Source of the DNA: Pantoea sp.
GTDB lineage: Bacteria; Pseudomonadota; Gammaproteobacteria; Enterobacterales; Enterobacteriaceae
Length of the DNA: 64,000 nucleotides
Direction: 5' to 3'
NCBI RefSeq assembly: GCF_028283705.1
Contig: NZ_JAPWKD010000010.1
Location: 1 to 64,000, forward strand
A model generated the notes under the pieces. The model had not been told where the DNA came from. It made no database searches and worked only from the letters and a program-made list of their open reading frames with translations. Of this stretch, positions 1 through 8,799 are shown piece after piece; position 1 is the first letter of the stretch, and each line of letters opens with the position of its first letter. A program made the position numbers and the translations under genes.

Positions 1-2
1 CC

Positions 3-277
3 CTCGTGAACACGGTGATGGTCTTCCTGGCGACCGGGTTTTTCGCGTTTAGTTTGGGTTCGAATTTGCCGCACCGCTGCTTTTTGCGCTTACCGCCTTC
101 TGGTGGTTGCCGTGGCTGCTGTTTACATCCGTACCGCCGCCTGCAATGACGGATACACTTGAGGCCAGACTGAGGGAATTCAATTGCGGGCAACCTGATG
201 TGCCAGCATCCTCCGAAAAGCAGGGACCTGGCACAGAGGTTATCAGAAGTTGCAGCGAATACGGCACCACGCAATAA
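3..277 (+). pseudogene. 3' end of a membrane protein, apparently frameshifted
   Basis: Two overlapping plus-strand frames read as one hydrophobic protein. The frame starting at position 3 gives LVNTVMVFLATGFFAFSLG; from about 56 the next frame continues with GFEFAAPLLFALTAFWWL and a polar tail ending at TAA 275-277. Adding one base near 54-58 (a G run) would join them. The 5' end lies outside the window. The two hydrophobic stretches followed by a hydrophilic tail resemble the last membrane segments of a transporter, but I do not recognise the family. The end overlaps the convergent gene at 243-881 by 35 bases, so that gene's last residues may not be ancestral. Confidence 0.4.
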
Positions 278-881
278 ACTGACCAGCGAGTGAGGGCGAC
301 GGTCGCGTCAACGGCACGAATTCAGCAGAAAGAAGAAGGGCGGTCAGCGCTTTCCGGAACTGCCCGACGTCCAGCATCTGCTCGTTGACGGTTTTCCGGA
401 ATTCAAGCGCTTCGATTCCGTTGCGGGTCATTCCTTTCATATCACGCATGGGTTCGCCGGGCATGGATATCATCATGAAGTCGTTCAGTGTACCAATAAG
501 AGGAAGCACGACCTGATCCCAGCGGAGTACCTCATCTGGTCGGTGAAAAGCCAGCTGATGCCTGCAATGACGCAGCCTTGCAGGATCTACGGTCCGGTTA
601 CTTTCGTCAATCCAGTGATCCAGAGCTGATACCGGAATGCGAAGGTCAGACGGTGTCATCTCCATACCGTACGCTTCGCCTGCCATCCTGAATTGTATCT
701 CAACCTGATGCGCAACGGTTCCCGCGTAATTCAGAAGCTCCGTCAGTACATCGCTGCATTCGGCAGCAATACTCTCCAGCCTAGCGGTGCGGATTTCCAG
801 TGCCTTTTTGCTTATCTCATTGCGTAATGTAAAGCGTGCTGCAAGCGTAACGAGTGGTGTGAGCACATCCTTTAAATCCAT
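243..881 (-). CDS. hypothetical plasmid protein, 212 aa
   Basis: Function unknown. The protein is mostly helical and soluble, with no signal peptide or membrane segment and no motif I recognise. Its ATG at 881-879 overlaps the TAA stop of the upstream gene (TAATG), which implies translational coupling and places it third in a minus-strand operon (1732 to 243). The C-terminus runs 35 bases over the convergent membrane-protein remnant, so the true ancestral end may have been shorter. Genes of this kind sit beside IncF replication regions, but I cannot name a family. Confidence 0.6.
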   Translation of the reverse strand: MDLKDVLTPLVTLAARFTLRNEISKKALEIRTARLESIAAECSDVLTELLNYAGTVAHQVEIQFRMAGEAYGMEMTPSDLRIPVSALDHWIDESNRTVDPARLRHCRHQLAFHRPDEVLRWDQVVLPLIGTLNDFMMISMPGEPMRDMKGMTRNGIEALEFRKTVNEQMLDVGQFRKALTALLLSAEFVPLTRPSPSLAGQFIAWCRIRCNF

Positions 882-1305
882 TATCCGTCCCTCTGATTAT
901 CATTTTGCTCTGACATCCTGGCCTGGCGGGCTATACGCCTCTCACTTCTTCGCAGTCGGATGCTGAAACCATCATGGTACTGCAGTGTTTTTTCTAAAAG
1001 CGTTTCCCGTTCCCTGTGCCTCACGGAAGGAGGCATCAGGTCATATTCTGCTCGCAGATCACGGGATAGCAGCGTCGCACGAAATCCCAGTTCTGCAAAG
1101 ACACGCTGCCTCTCTGCAAAGTATTCATCCAGGGCACCGAAATCCCCCTCAAATGCCTCCTGGAGAACGTCTGAAATATCATTCTGCCTGTGTTCGATGT
1201 CCCGTACGCCGTCTGTGTAACGAAGTGGTAAAAGATTCCAGCCCGGAATATCCGGGAGAGCCAGAACCGGATCCGCACACTGTTCTTTTCGGTTACGGTA
1301 GTCAT
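881..1305 (-). pseudogene. hypothetical gene with broken 5' frame, second gene of the operon
   Basis: From about 1270 down to the stop at 883-881 one minus frame reads as a convincing charged protein of about 130 residues (it includes PDIPGWNLLPLRYTDGVRD and ends SEQNDNQRDG). That frame has no usable start: upstream it runs into two consecutive TAG codons at 1312-1307, which also end the previous ORF. An ATG at 1305 in another frame starts MTTVTEKNSVRI and could be the true N-terminus if one base were added near 1265-1275. So either a single-base deletion has inactivated the gene, or this and the preceding ORF were one protein interrupted by tandem amber codons. A sequencing error is also possible. 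Confidence 0.5.
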
Positions 1306-1309
1306 TCTA

Positions 1310-1732
1310 CTAGGGGTTCGCCCCCGGCAAGTAACCGTCATCTGATGCAGCAGCACAGTCCCTGACATACCTGTCCAGCACACTGACTAACTTCGAGGCA
1401 GCCTCAGCCGTGTGTCGTTGTAGCTGCTTTCTGTTGAGACAGTAATCGAGCAGCTTACCCATAGCAGAGAATACTGATGTGAGAATTCTGGTTGCATCCA
1501 TATGCGTTCCTGCCAGATACGTCGTTGTGAATACAGGAATTATGCCGAAAAGTGACGTTGTAGCGAAGCGCCTGAGAAGGTATTCAGTTTCATGCAGAAG
1601 GCTTAAACCTGCAATGCCCCCGAATTCTGCAGGTAACTGAATACTGTCCTGATGTGCATCGGTTGGGCTCTCCGGCATTTTATGGCAGCGTAAATGAGTC
1701 CGGATTGAAGCGAACTGGAACATTGCCAACAC
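1310..1732 (-). CDS. hypothetical plasmid protein, up to 140 aa
   Basis: Function unknown. It is the first gene of the minus-strand operon that continues into 881-1305 and 243-881. The start is uncertain: ATG at 1732 gives 140 aa, while an in-frame ATG beginning MPESPTDAHQ gives about 122 aa. Neither has a strong ribosome-binding site. It ends in two successive TAG codons, and the frame stays open beyond them for another 140 residues, so this may be the front half of a longer protein. No family recognised. Confidence 0.45.
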   Translation of the reverse strand: MLAMFQFASIRTHLRCHKMPESPTDAHQDSIQLPAEFGGIAGLSLLHETEYLLRRFATTSLFGIIPVFTTTYLAGTHMDATRILTSVFSAMGKLLDYCLNRKQLQRHTAEAASKLVSVLDRYVRDCAAASDDGYLPGANP

Positions 1733-1870
1733 CGAATACCCTGGTGAAGCAGGGTCATTCGCTAATGACGTCTTTTATAAAAAAGTAGCTATGATGCCAA
1801 TGATAACAGATACCTAATTGATGGTGAGTGCTCACTTATTATCACAATCCTCCATCAGACTTCCTGCAAA

Positions 1871-2210
1871 AGGTATTCACTTGCATGTAAGGGTATTTAC
1901 TTTCATGCACAGACAGACAAATACGTTCCTCAGCCAATTTAGGGTATTCACTTTCATGACACGACAAGAGCCACTGGAGGAAAAGGTATCTACTTGCATG
2001 TAATACCCCTCCCGTTGAGAGATTAAAGGTATCTACTTTCATGGAAGCCATACTCCGGAAAGTAGTCCAGCATGAAAGTGAATACCTTTTCCACCAGGCC
2101 TGCATGAAAGTAGATACCTCAGATTCGATAAGCATGAAAGCAGAGACCTACGGACGGGGTCTGCATGAAAGTGAATACCTTTTCGGGAGGGGACAGGAAA
2201 GTGAATACCG
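1871..2210. repeat. iteron array downstream of repB (10 copies in two orientations)
   Basis: A 17-bp unit with consensus CATGAAAGTGAATACCT occurs ten times. Copies starting at 1871, 1891, 1942, 1984 and 2027 are in reverse orientation. Copies at 2071, 2103, 2133, 2164 and 2194 are direct, about 31 bp apart (three helical turns). The last is degenerate (CAGG for CATG). Position 10 varies G/A/C and AATA alternates with GATA or GAGA. Iterons on both sides of the initiator gene are typical of RepFIB-type replicons, where they bind the Rep protein and control copy number and incompatibility. Confidence 0.9.
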
Positions 2211-2219
2211 TTGAAGAGA

Positions 2220-3104
2220 TCAGTGACCGGGTAACGCCTGGAGTTTGGGAGAACGGCTGTTGATAACAAACTGGATCTCACGTCCCTTCTTGAGTTCTGT
2301 GAAGTCTATGTAGCCTATCTTTTTAAGATCGGCCATTGCACGCCGTATGATGGAGTTCTGCAGCTTAACGGGAGATCCCATCGCCAGACGCTCCCTGAGG
2401 CGCTTCATTGAGATAAACAGGGTACCTGCAGGCATGCTTTCAAAGTAAATATAGAGTGACTGCGCAGCCTCTTTACGGGAGAGTTCAGAGAGAGCCTTCA
2501 ATCCCAGCAGTACTTTGTGATCGTACCGATACAACTCCCAGAGGTTCTTGTCGGCCGTGATCTCAACGGTATCGGTATTCATGTTGAGCACTGCGCTCTG
2601 CACCAGGTGGGAAAACATTGATTTTTTGCCGTCTTTACTGCTGAAGGCAAGCGTCACACTGGAAATGCTGAAGAGGGAGTCATGCAGGCGTTTACGGGAT
2701 CGGGCATTAAGATCAGAGGATTTGATGCCACACATTTTGGCGAATTCGGTAAATGGCAGACGGATGGTTTCACTGCTGTAACCATATGTTGTAAATGCCA
2801 TTATGATCCCAATCCATGTCTTGAAATCAGTGGACATGCTCAGTTTTGCGCCCTGGATCTTGATGTCCGTATAGCCTTCGCGCCGGGCAACCTCGAGACT
2901 GGAGAGTTCTTCAGAAGCGTCGATCAAAAAGTCACGTTTACCTTTTTCCTTCGGCGCAACGGGCGTGAAGACACTAAGTCGCAGCAGCGCAACCGGCTGA
3001 ACGGTCTTATTGCTGTTCGGCTCCAGTAGATAAACTGTTTCTGAATCCTTTTTGACAATGGAAAAAGGGTGATTTATGTCTATGACTTTATTGTCGTTTC
3101 CCAC
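2220..3104 (-). CDS. repB: RepFIB-type replication initiator (Rep_3 family)
   Basis: Initiator protein of 294 aa that binds the flanking iterons and starts plasmid replication. The N-terminal motif NKTVQPVALLRLSVF, the central DFKTWIGIIMAF and the C-terminal winged-helix segment around RRAMADLKKIGYIDFTEL match my memory of IncFIB RepA proteins (which carry NNTVQPVALMRLGVF and IGYLDYTEI). The start is a GTG at 3104-3102, directly abutting a DnaA box at 3105-3113, so initiation of replication and of translation overlap here. It lies between two iteron arrays, as in RepFIB. The exact incompatibility subtype cannot be told without a replicon database. Confidence 0.88.
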   Translation of the reverse strand: MGNDNKVIDINHPFSIVKKDSETVYLLEPNSNKTVQPVALLRLSVFTPVAPKEKGKRDFLIDASEELSSLEVARREGYTDIKIQGAKLSMSTDFKTWIGIIMAFTTYGYSSETIRLPFTEFAKMCGIKSSDLNARSRKRLHDSLFSISSVTLAFSSKDGKKSMFSHLVQSAVLNMNTDTVEITADKNLWELYRYDHKVLLGLKALSELSRKEAAQSLYIYFESMPAGTLFISMKRLRERLAMGSPVKLQNSIIRRAMADLKKIGYIDFTELKKGREIQFVINSRSPKLQALPGH

Positions 3105-3113
3105 TTATCCACA
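3105..3113 (+). promoter_or_regulatory. DnaA box
   Basis: A perfect TTATCCACA consensus DnaA box lies immediately upstream of the repB GTG start and 27 bp before the right-hand iteron array. Host DnaA binding beside iterons is standard for this replicon class. Confidence 0.8.
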
Positions 3114-3139
3114 TCCCCAGGTCTGAAAGATCGAGTATT

Positions 3140-3263
3140 CATGAAAGTAAATACCCTTATAACATGAAAGTAGAGACCTTTTCCATGAAAGTAAATACCC
3201 GACTCATGAAAGTAGAGACCTTTTCCATGAAAGTGAATACTTTAATCATGAAAGTAAATACCC
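3140..3263. repeat. iteron array upstream of repB (6 direct copies)
   Basis: Six direct copies of the same 17-bp iteron start at 3140, 3163, 3184, 3205, 3226 and 3247, spaced 21-23 bp (two helical turns). CATGAAAGTAAATACCC copies alternate with CATGAAAGTAGAGACCT copies in the first four. This regular phased array next to the DnaA box and the AT-rich segment is the likely replication origin core. The left array has a different spacing and is probably the copy-control and handcuffing array (inference). Confidence 0.9.
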
Positions 3264-3265
3264 GG

Positions 3266-3420
3266 AATGACTGTTTTTTATTGAATATCATAGGGATATA
3301 AGCTCAGTGATCTTTTAGGATCTTACATTGTCCTCTTATTGATCTCTTATGAACTTAAAAGAAATGATCTATCCAGTGGATATGTTGATAAAAACAGAGT
3401 AAGCCACACTCCTGTCTCAC
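3266..3420. other. AT-rich, Dam-site-rich segment of the RepFIB-like origin
   Basis: AT-rich DNA follows the phased iterons and carries four GATC sites in about 60 bp (3309, 3319, 3341, 3366). Clusters of Dam methylation sites in an AT-rich melting region are a feature of iteron origins such as P1 and RepFIB. No gene is seen from here to 3593; 3421-3593 holds nothing I recognise. Confidence 0.6.
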
Positions 3421-3593
3421 TGATAATATAATGGTTCAGCACATCACTGCCCCACTTGCAGAAATGAAAGTGTCCTGATCATTGTCCGGGACGTACTGAA
3501 CTGAAACATGACCTACCTGAAGCTCAAATAGGTTAATCATCCTCCTGCTTCGTAATGGTTATCTTTAAGCCTCTATGGCTTGCACCAGGAATT

Positions 3594-4904
3594 TTAATCA
3601 GGAAATGGAGGTACAGATTCACCATTCGGGTCAGCATATGCATCCCAGTACCACCAGTGGCCCGGGCCGTATTCTGCATCATAATACGTTACCTTTTCCT
3701 GCCTGCGCTTAAGGTACTCTGGTGTGCTCAGTCCGAAAACTTCCATTGGGAGAGCATCGTTTCCGCATACATCAGTCAGAATAAAGTCAGGAAAAACATC
3801 GGCTTCACCGTCATAACGCAGTGGCTTTATAAAAGCACGCTGATCCTGCCATAACCGTTCCTCGATCAACCCCTCATAACCTGAATCCAGTGGAATATAA
3901 CGGTGACTTACCACCATCAGAGCTGCATCGATAACCCTGCAGCTGCTGTGCGGAACGTTACGTCCTTCAATACGTGTAAATGTAGTTTCCGGTGGCTCTG
4001 TTTCGCAGATAACGATAACCCGGGCCCCCCGACGCCAGCTTGCGAGCTCGCGCGCATAGCTGTATTTCAGACGCGATAGCACATCTTCCGGCAGTTCCAG
4101 TGCCGGGAACCCGGAAAAGAGTCCCAGAGGCAGAGTGTGCTCAATACGTTCATCTGCTGCGTCGCTCCAAGAGGCCAGCTGCGAGATAATTATCAAACGA
4201 CGTAAGGATTTCTCTGCTGCCCGTACACGCTGACGGTTGTCATCAGCCTGCCGGGTGTTATTCATGGACATCAGCAGCAGCGAATCCTTCAGCGGTAGTC
4301 GCCCTATACGGATTCGGGTGGCCGTTTCATTCAGACGCCAGCTGACCCAACCAGAATTACGCTTCTTCCTGTCAAAAGCCGGATGCCAGACATTAATGCC
4401 GGATTGTTCCCACAGCAGGTGCAGCAACCCGGTCAGCTGCATTGAGCTTTGCTTCCGTCGTTTACCGGGAATGGTTTTTAGCACTTCCTTTTCAGAACCA
4501 CTCTCAGGAGCTACTTTTTTCTGAAGGCCGGTAGGTAAACGTATAACGAGTGTGCCGTCTGTCGATGACTTCACCACGTCTGCGGTGTAAATGGCGGCCT
4601 GCTGATCATCTGGCCATACAGAGTAAAAACGACAATCCGGTGCATGTTCGTATCCGGTAAACGAGTATGATGAGAGCCAGCACTGGTCTGTGCTCTGCGA
4701 AAGGTGCACCTTCAACCTCCGCCGAACCACATCCGTTTCTTCTGGCAGGCAGCAGCAGGTTACCATTGTGGTTGTCTTGTTATCACGCACGTATTTCAGC
4801 CAGCGTTGCCATTGCTCGCTGTGTTCCGTTCTGAAGGACGCATCACAATACGTGGTGCCGCGTCGCCCGGTAAATCTCACCGGGTAAATCTGCTTTCCGG
4901 CCAT
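3594..4904 (-). CDS. DUF1173 family protein
   Basis: Plasmid protein of 436 aa that I assign to DUF1173 from its overall pattern: an N-terminal segment with RGTTYCDASF and VTCCCLPE, and a C-terminal restriction-endonuclease-like or vsr-like stretch (RYDGEADVFPDFILTD followed by PMEVFG). D...E-x-F patterns of that kind occur in nuclease folds, so a nuclease role is conceivable but not shown. No signal peptide. DUF1173 genes are common on enterobacterial conjugative plasmids and their role is not known to me. The gene stands alone, with a 99-bp gap to the PLD nuclease gene on the same strand. Confidence 0.7.
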   Translation of the reverse strand: MAGKQIYPVRFTGRRGTTYCDASFRTEHSEQWQRWLKYVRDNKTTTMVTCCCLPEETDVVRRRLKVHLSQSTDQCWLSSYSFTGYEHAPDCRFYSVWPDDQQAAIYTADVVKSSTDGTLVIRLPTGLQKKVAPESGSEKEVLKTIPGKRRKQSSMQLTGLLHLLWEQSGINVWHPAFDRKKRNSGWVSWRLNETATRIRIGRLPLKDSLLLMSMNNTRQADDNRQRVRAAEKSLRRLIIISQLASWSDAADERIEHTLPLGLFSGFPALELPEDVLSRLKYSYARELASWRRGARVIVICETEPPETTFTRIEGRNVPHSSCRVIDAALMVVSHRYIPLDSGYEGLIEERLWQDQRAFIKPLRYDGEADVFPDFILTDVCGNDALPMEVFGLSTPEYLKRRQEKVTYYDAEYGPGHWWYWDAYADPNGESVPPFPD

Positions 4905-5003
4905 TATGAATCTCCTGTGGCATCGTTATTAACACCAGTTTTGGATGAAATAAAAATAAATGAAAATGATTTATATGGATGCTGATTTTTTCCTGTATCA
5001 AGG

Positions 5004-5507
5004 TCAGTAGTTATAATTTTTGCAGGTGACCGGTACCGATTCATTCCATAGACGTTTAAATTTCGTCTGATACTGTGAATATATTCCTGGCTCACCGGAG
5101 ATCACAACAGCATTTTCCGTATTCCGTTTTTCTGCTGATGATGTGAAATTGAAAGAACCTGTTTCAATTCTGTTATCATCGGCAATAATGAACTTATTAT
5201 GCATAATACTGAACATACTATTTATTCTTACATTCACGCCTGACCAGAGGCCGCAACTTTTCTTTTCGTCAGCCACAAGCCGGACTGCCACACCATGCTC
5301 AGTCGTGTCTGACAGTGACTGCGCGACAGGGACGCTGGTGAGATCATAGGCAGCAATATCGATTGTCGTGTCTGCACCTCTGATGAAAGTCAGTACCAGA
5401 TCAAGTGCGGTTCCTCCGGGTGAAAATCCTGCAGAAACAGTCGCAGATACATGGTATGAAAATGCGGAAATCGTGATCGTGGCAGATATAATTAACCTTT
5501 TTCTCAT
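5004..5507 (-). CDS. secreted phospholipase D-family nuclease (Nuc-like)
   Basis: Protein of 167 aa with an N-terminal signal peptide (MRKRLIISATITISAFSYHVSA) and a single HKD catalytic motif, HNKFIIAD followed by GSFNFT. This is the one-motif form of the plasmid endonuclease Nuc, which acts as a dimer and is probably periplasmic. Its substrate would be DNA or another phosphodiester. Length matches the family (about 155-180 aa). It precedes the DUF1173 gene on the same strand. Nuc-like genes are typical plasmid-backbone cargo, and their benefit to the plasmid is not established. Confidence 0.88.
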   Translation of the reverse strand: MRKRLIISATITISAFSYHVSATVSAGFSPGGTALDLVLTFIRGADTTIDIAAYDLTSVPVAQSLSDTTEHGVAVRLVADEKKSCGLWSGVNVRINSMFSIMHNKFIIADDNRIETGSFNFTSSAEKRNTENAVVISGEPGIYSQYQTKFKRLWNESVPVTCKNYNY

Positions 5508-5665
5508 ATTATTAAGAATGTCAAAAATCAGGTGGTTATTATAGGTGTTAATTGATGTTAACAGGTTATTTAGCTACGTTGTCATTAATAAATAATAACA
5601 TATTTGCACTAAAAGATTTATGAGTACTGCCGATTTATCTCCAGTCAGATAAAGGAGCCTGTTGA

Positions 5666-6478
5666 ATGAATAAGTTTCATGAAATAAATATCCTGACGTC
5701 CAGGGGAGATATTCACGGTGCATTTGCACTGATTCGGGGATGGCACGAAGGCGTCGCGCGGAAAATAATGAAAAAAGCAGGTTACAGCGTAACACCGCAT
5801 ACAGGTCGGGCTTTCTGGTTATGGGTGCAGCAGACGTTGTTACAGGCAGCACGGTCCCGCAATAGTGGTTATCAGGCACGGGCAGAGAGAAAAATCCCTG
5901 TTCGCAGACATCCGCAGCAGATGCAGGAAGACTGGATAGCCTATGAGGAAATGATGGCGTCACCGGCGCAGTCAGGCCTTATCCCGGAACGGAATGAGTT
6001 GCCTGTCAGTAGCAGTCCTGACGTAAGCGCCGGAACTGTCATGAACGCAGAACATCCGACTGCGGAGGATGGCCAGCCTGAGTCTGATGGAAGTGGTACA
6101 TCCGGAAAACCCGAGCCCGGCGTTGTAAGAAATGCCGATGTCATAACTGATGTGCTCCGGTTTTACATCATGTCTGTCCGCCAGTCAGTTCCGGGTCTGC
6201 GGGTTGAGAGAGAACAGGGCAGTCCGGGACGTTTTTTTTCAGATACCTGTCGGCATCAGCAGCACTGCGTGAAGAAGATAACCGGTGATATTGCCTCCTT
6301 CCTCAGAAGAGAAACGCTCCGTAACACCGGCATTGTGGTGAGGTGTTCACTGTACTCAGCGTATGCAACGAAGAAGCTAAGATTGCTTAACGACCGAAAT
6401 AAAGCGGTCATAAGAAGTTATAAAAAGGACTGTGCCTGCGCAGCCGGATACCATCGCAGAAAAGACACTGAGCCGTAG
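5666..6478 (+). CDS. hypothetical protein, 270 aa
   Basis: Unrecognised protein. The ATG at 5666 has a good ribosome-binding site (AAGGAG, 9 bases upstream), so translation is credible. The first 100 residues are basic and helical. A low-complexity Pro/Ser/Glu-rich linker follows (about 110-160), then a basic, cysteine-containing C-terminal region. It has no membrane segment. It is convergent with the lipoprotein gene ending at 6492, with only 13 bases between. The two-part architecture with a basic body suggests nucleic-acid binding, but that is only a guess. Confidence 0.55.
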   Translation: MNKFHEINILTSRGDIHGAFALIRGWHEGVARKIMKKAGYSVTPHTGRAFWLWVQQTLLQAARSRNSGYQARAERKIPVRRHPQQMQEDWIAYEEMMASPAQSGLIPERNELPVSSSPDVSAGTVMNAEHPTAEDGQPESDGSGTSGKPEPGVVRNADVITDVLRFYIMSVRQSVPGLRVEREQGSPGRFFSDTCRHQQHCVKKITGDIASFLRRETLRNTGIVVRCSLYSAYATKKLRLLNDRNKAVIRSYKKDCACAAGYHRRKDTEP

Positions 6479-6491
6479 CCCTGATTCAGAA

Positions 6492-6989
6492 TCAGTAAGT
6501 GGTGCCGGAAAATGCATCACCGGAAAGCTGTGCACTAAATCGAATGCCGCGGGGCAACTCAAGGCTTACCGGTTTTCCGACCGATAAAGAAACCTTCCGC
6601 AACGGTACAGGGACTGATTTGACGACGTCACCCGTTAGTAAACCATTCACATAGTGCTGAGTGTCGTAATAATTAATCTCGCCGCTGATTTCAGCGTTAT
6701 AACCAGTTTTGTCCTCAACCAGGTCGATATACATTGTGGCGGCAGTGAGTTTTCTCTCGAGGTTATCCTGGAAAGTTTTACACGCCTGAGGTTTCAGTGT
6801 GTAAAGCCGTACATGGCGGATGTCGCTTTCCCTGAGCATGTCAGCTACCGGATCGCTGTACCCTGCCAGGCCGGATACAGAAGACTGCATTGCTGTTTTC
6901 AGGTAAAGCGTTTTGTGATTAGCGGACTGTGAAGAACAACCGGCAAGAACAAGACCCGCCACAAGAGTAAGACCAGTTAACGCTTTCAA
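6492..6989 (-). CDS. hypothetical lipoprotein, 165 aa (TTG start)
   Basis: The frame stays open back to 7190, but the likely start is TTG at 6989-6987. It is preceded by AAGGAAAAAAGG and gives a clean lipoprotein signal, MKALTGLTLVAGLVLAGC, with lipobox LAGC. The mature part is polar and contains one repeated pattern of acidic and tyrosine residues (AEISGEINYYDTQHY). It is presumably attached to the inner face of the outer membrane. I do not recognise the family. It sits between the 270-aa gene and the RepFII replicon. Confidence 0.65.
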   Translation of the reverse strand: MKALTGLTLVAGLVLAGCSSQSANHKTLYLKTAMQSSVSGLAGYSDPVADMLRESDIRHVRLYTLKPQACKTFQDNLERKLTAATMYIDLVEDKTGYNAEISGEINYYDTQHYVNGLLTGDVVKSVPVPLRKVSLSVGKPVSLELPRGIRFSAQLSGDAFSGTTY

Positions 6990-7178
6990 TCCTTTTTTCC
7001 TTATCAGGTTTCTTACATGTATCCCTGGTATCGTCCATATTGAGAATAAGTTGATGACATTAATGAACAGAGTTCCTGTCAGGCTGGCGAGCAGTGCGCA
7101 GCCTGTCCCTGAATGCCGCGTCAGCGGCATGGAGGTGCCAGAAACTGTTGAGGACAGCTCTGAAGTCAGCCGGCACCG

Positions 7179-7857
7179 GTGACCCGGCAAAGCCGGTCAC
7201 AGACCCGATGGTTGCGAAATTCACCCCATCTCCTGCCTGACGCTGTTTAAGCAGCGGCCTTTAAGCGGTTAATTTGTCAGATGGTCGAAGACAAAAGAAC
7301 TGTTCAGCGGTCCGGAATAACAGCGGCTAAAAGTCATAGTTACAGCATCCGTTATGACAGCCACACCAGTTCCGGGCCAGAGGCCCGGGGCGGGGGCGGC
7401 TTTTCAATGGAAGAGAGGGGCAAAAGGTATCAGACTTACTCGAGTAAGCTGTTTACAGTGACTTAATGTTTGTTGTAACTAAATACTCTGCCCGGGACCC
7501 GCCATCGGCGGGGGCTACTTCTGATTCTGAGCGGCACGGTCGTCTGCGACCGTTGCGAGCGAAGGCATTATTTATCAACGTGAGGAGCCTGAATGAAAAC
7601 CTTATTTATCTTTTTGATAATTTCTTTCTGACGTAAGTCAGGAATATCTTGCGGGTAGTAAGGGTTCTGTCTGCAGGTAACATCAAGATATTGATTGCGG
7701 GTAACTGTGAATAAAAAAATTCAGCGACCTCCGGAGCAGTCACTTTAGTCGTTTCGGCAGGAAAAATACCAGGTTTCAGCGTTCAGACATTCGCATTCGG
7801 GACTCGGCACAAACACCTTTACCGCCAGTCAAGGCGGTCTATATTGAGATGGTGCTG
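7179..7857. other. hairpin-rich non-coding region downstream of repA, probable oriR side
   Basis: No credible gene. Several strong dyads stand out: 7179-7200 (GTGACC CGGC aaa GCCG GTCAC), 7372-7388 (CCGGGCC aga GGCCCGG), 7499-7513 (CCCGCC atc GGCGGG) and 7537-7554 (ACGGTCG..CGACCGT). In RepFII plasmids the origin lies just downstream of repA, which here means 7857 and lower. I see no perfect TTATCCACA box, so the origin position is inferred from gene order only. Confidence 0.45.
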
Positions 7858-8799
7858 TCAGTGAACTAAATCGGGTATGTCACGGGGTACAGGTTCATAG
7901 TCCAGACCCAGATCCAGCTGCCGCAGGCATTTCCATACCAGCCGGTCGAAATCTTCCGGGGGAAGATGCATCCACTCACGTGCCGGGCGGGCCCGCAGCA
8001 GCTTGGCCATCGCATTGCGCCTGTCGTCAATCGACAGTTTTCCCAGACGTTTACGGCGCTTCTCTTTAGACGCTTTTTCCCGGCGCTTCAGTAACGTGGC
8101 CATGCGCATATTTTCGTACCAGCGCCGGCGGGCAGCACGAACGGAATCATACGTACCAGGCTCAATGATACCATCAGCCTCAGCAGCAAGGCGGACGTTA
8201 CGCTCTGCCAGGAATTTGTTCATGTCGATGCCGCACAGTTTCCAGAACTGGTCTGTCAGCACAATATGTCGCGGCATGCAGTAGCCCGTCACCGGGTCCG
8301 TTTCCAGATCCGGTCTTTCAATCAGCCCGAAACGCTCCCATTCCTCAAACAGGCGGGAGAGCCGGCACGGCTCAACGCGCGTTTCAGGAACAACGTCACC
8401 GTTTTCATCTTTCGGACTGAGCTCATCAGCCAGCCTGCTGCCATTGAACGTTACGACTGACGTGGCCAGATCGGCACGCTGAACGAGCAGGGGGGTTATT
8501 GCGTCATAAAGCGCCTGTTTTTCCGGCCGGAAATCCCGTTTACGTCCGGCGATGTCACGCAGCTGAACAAAGTAAGGATGACGGGACATTCGCTGGCGCA
8601 GCGTCATTTTACCGGTGCGCTTGTCTCTGATAACGAGGCGGCTCATGGCATAGCCCATCTGCCCTGGCAGACGCTTGTAATCATCAGGCGCAAACCATTC
8701 AGGATTTGTGCATTTACAGGCAACGGAATGATCGCCGCGATGGCGTCCGTCTTTTCCGGAGGTCGGGAGATATAACCCGATTAAAATCTGGTCATTCAC
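7858..8799 (-). CDS. repA: RepFII-type replication initiator RepA
   Basis: 313-aa initiator related to IncFII RepA (IncFII_repA family). The central part GLIERPDLETDPVTGYCMPRHI aligns with the region GLITYQTEYDPLIGCYIPTDI that I recall from R100/R1 RepA. A long basic region with KRREKASKEKRRKRLG follows. The start is GTG at 8799, overlapping the end of a 17-aa leader ORF, which points to the translational coupling known for Tap-RepA. The CopA-like antisense RNA at 8862-8937 confirms the replicon type. Sequence divergence from the classical IncFII protein is large, so this is a distant subtype. Confidence 0.85.
   Translation of the reverse strand: MNDQILIGLYLPTSGKDGRHRGDHSVACKCTNPEWFAPDDYKRLPGQMGYAMSRLVIRDKRTGKMTLRQRMSRHPYFVQLRDIAGRKRDFRPEKQALYDAITPLLVQRADLATSVVTFNGSRLADELSPKDENGDVVPETRVEPCRLSRLFEEWERFGLIERPDLETDPVTGYCMPRHIVLTDQFWKLCGIDMNKFLAERNVRLAAEADGIIEPGTYDSVRAARRRWYENMRMATLLKRREKASKEKRRKRLGKLSIDDRRNAMAKLLRARPAREWMHLPPEDFDRLVWKCLRQLDLGLDYEPVPRDIPDLVH

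Noticed and set aside
1871..3263. Regular repeats that could suggest a CRISPR array
   Set aside because: Units are 17 bp with spacers of only 4-14 bp, occur in both orientations and flank a replication initiator, so they are iterons.
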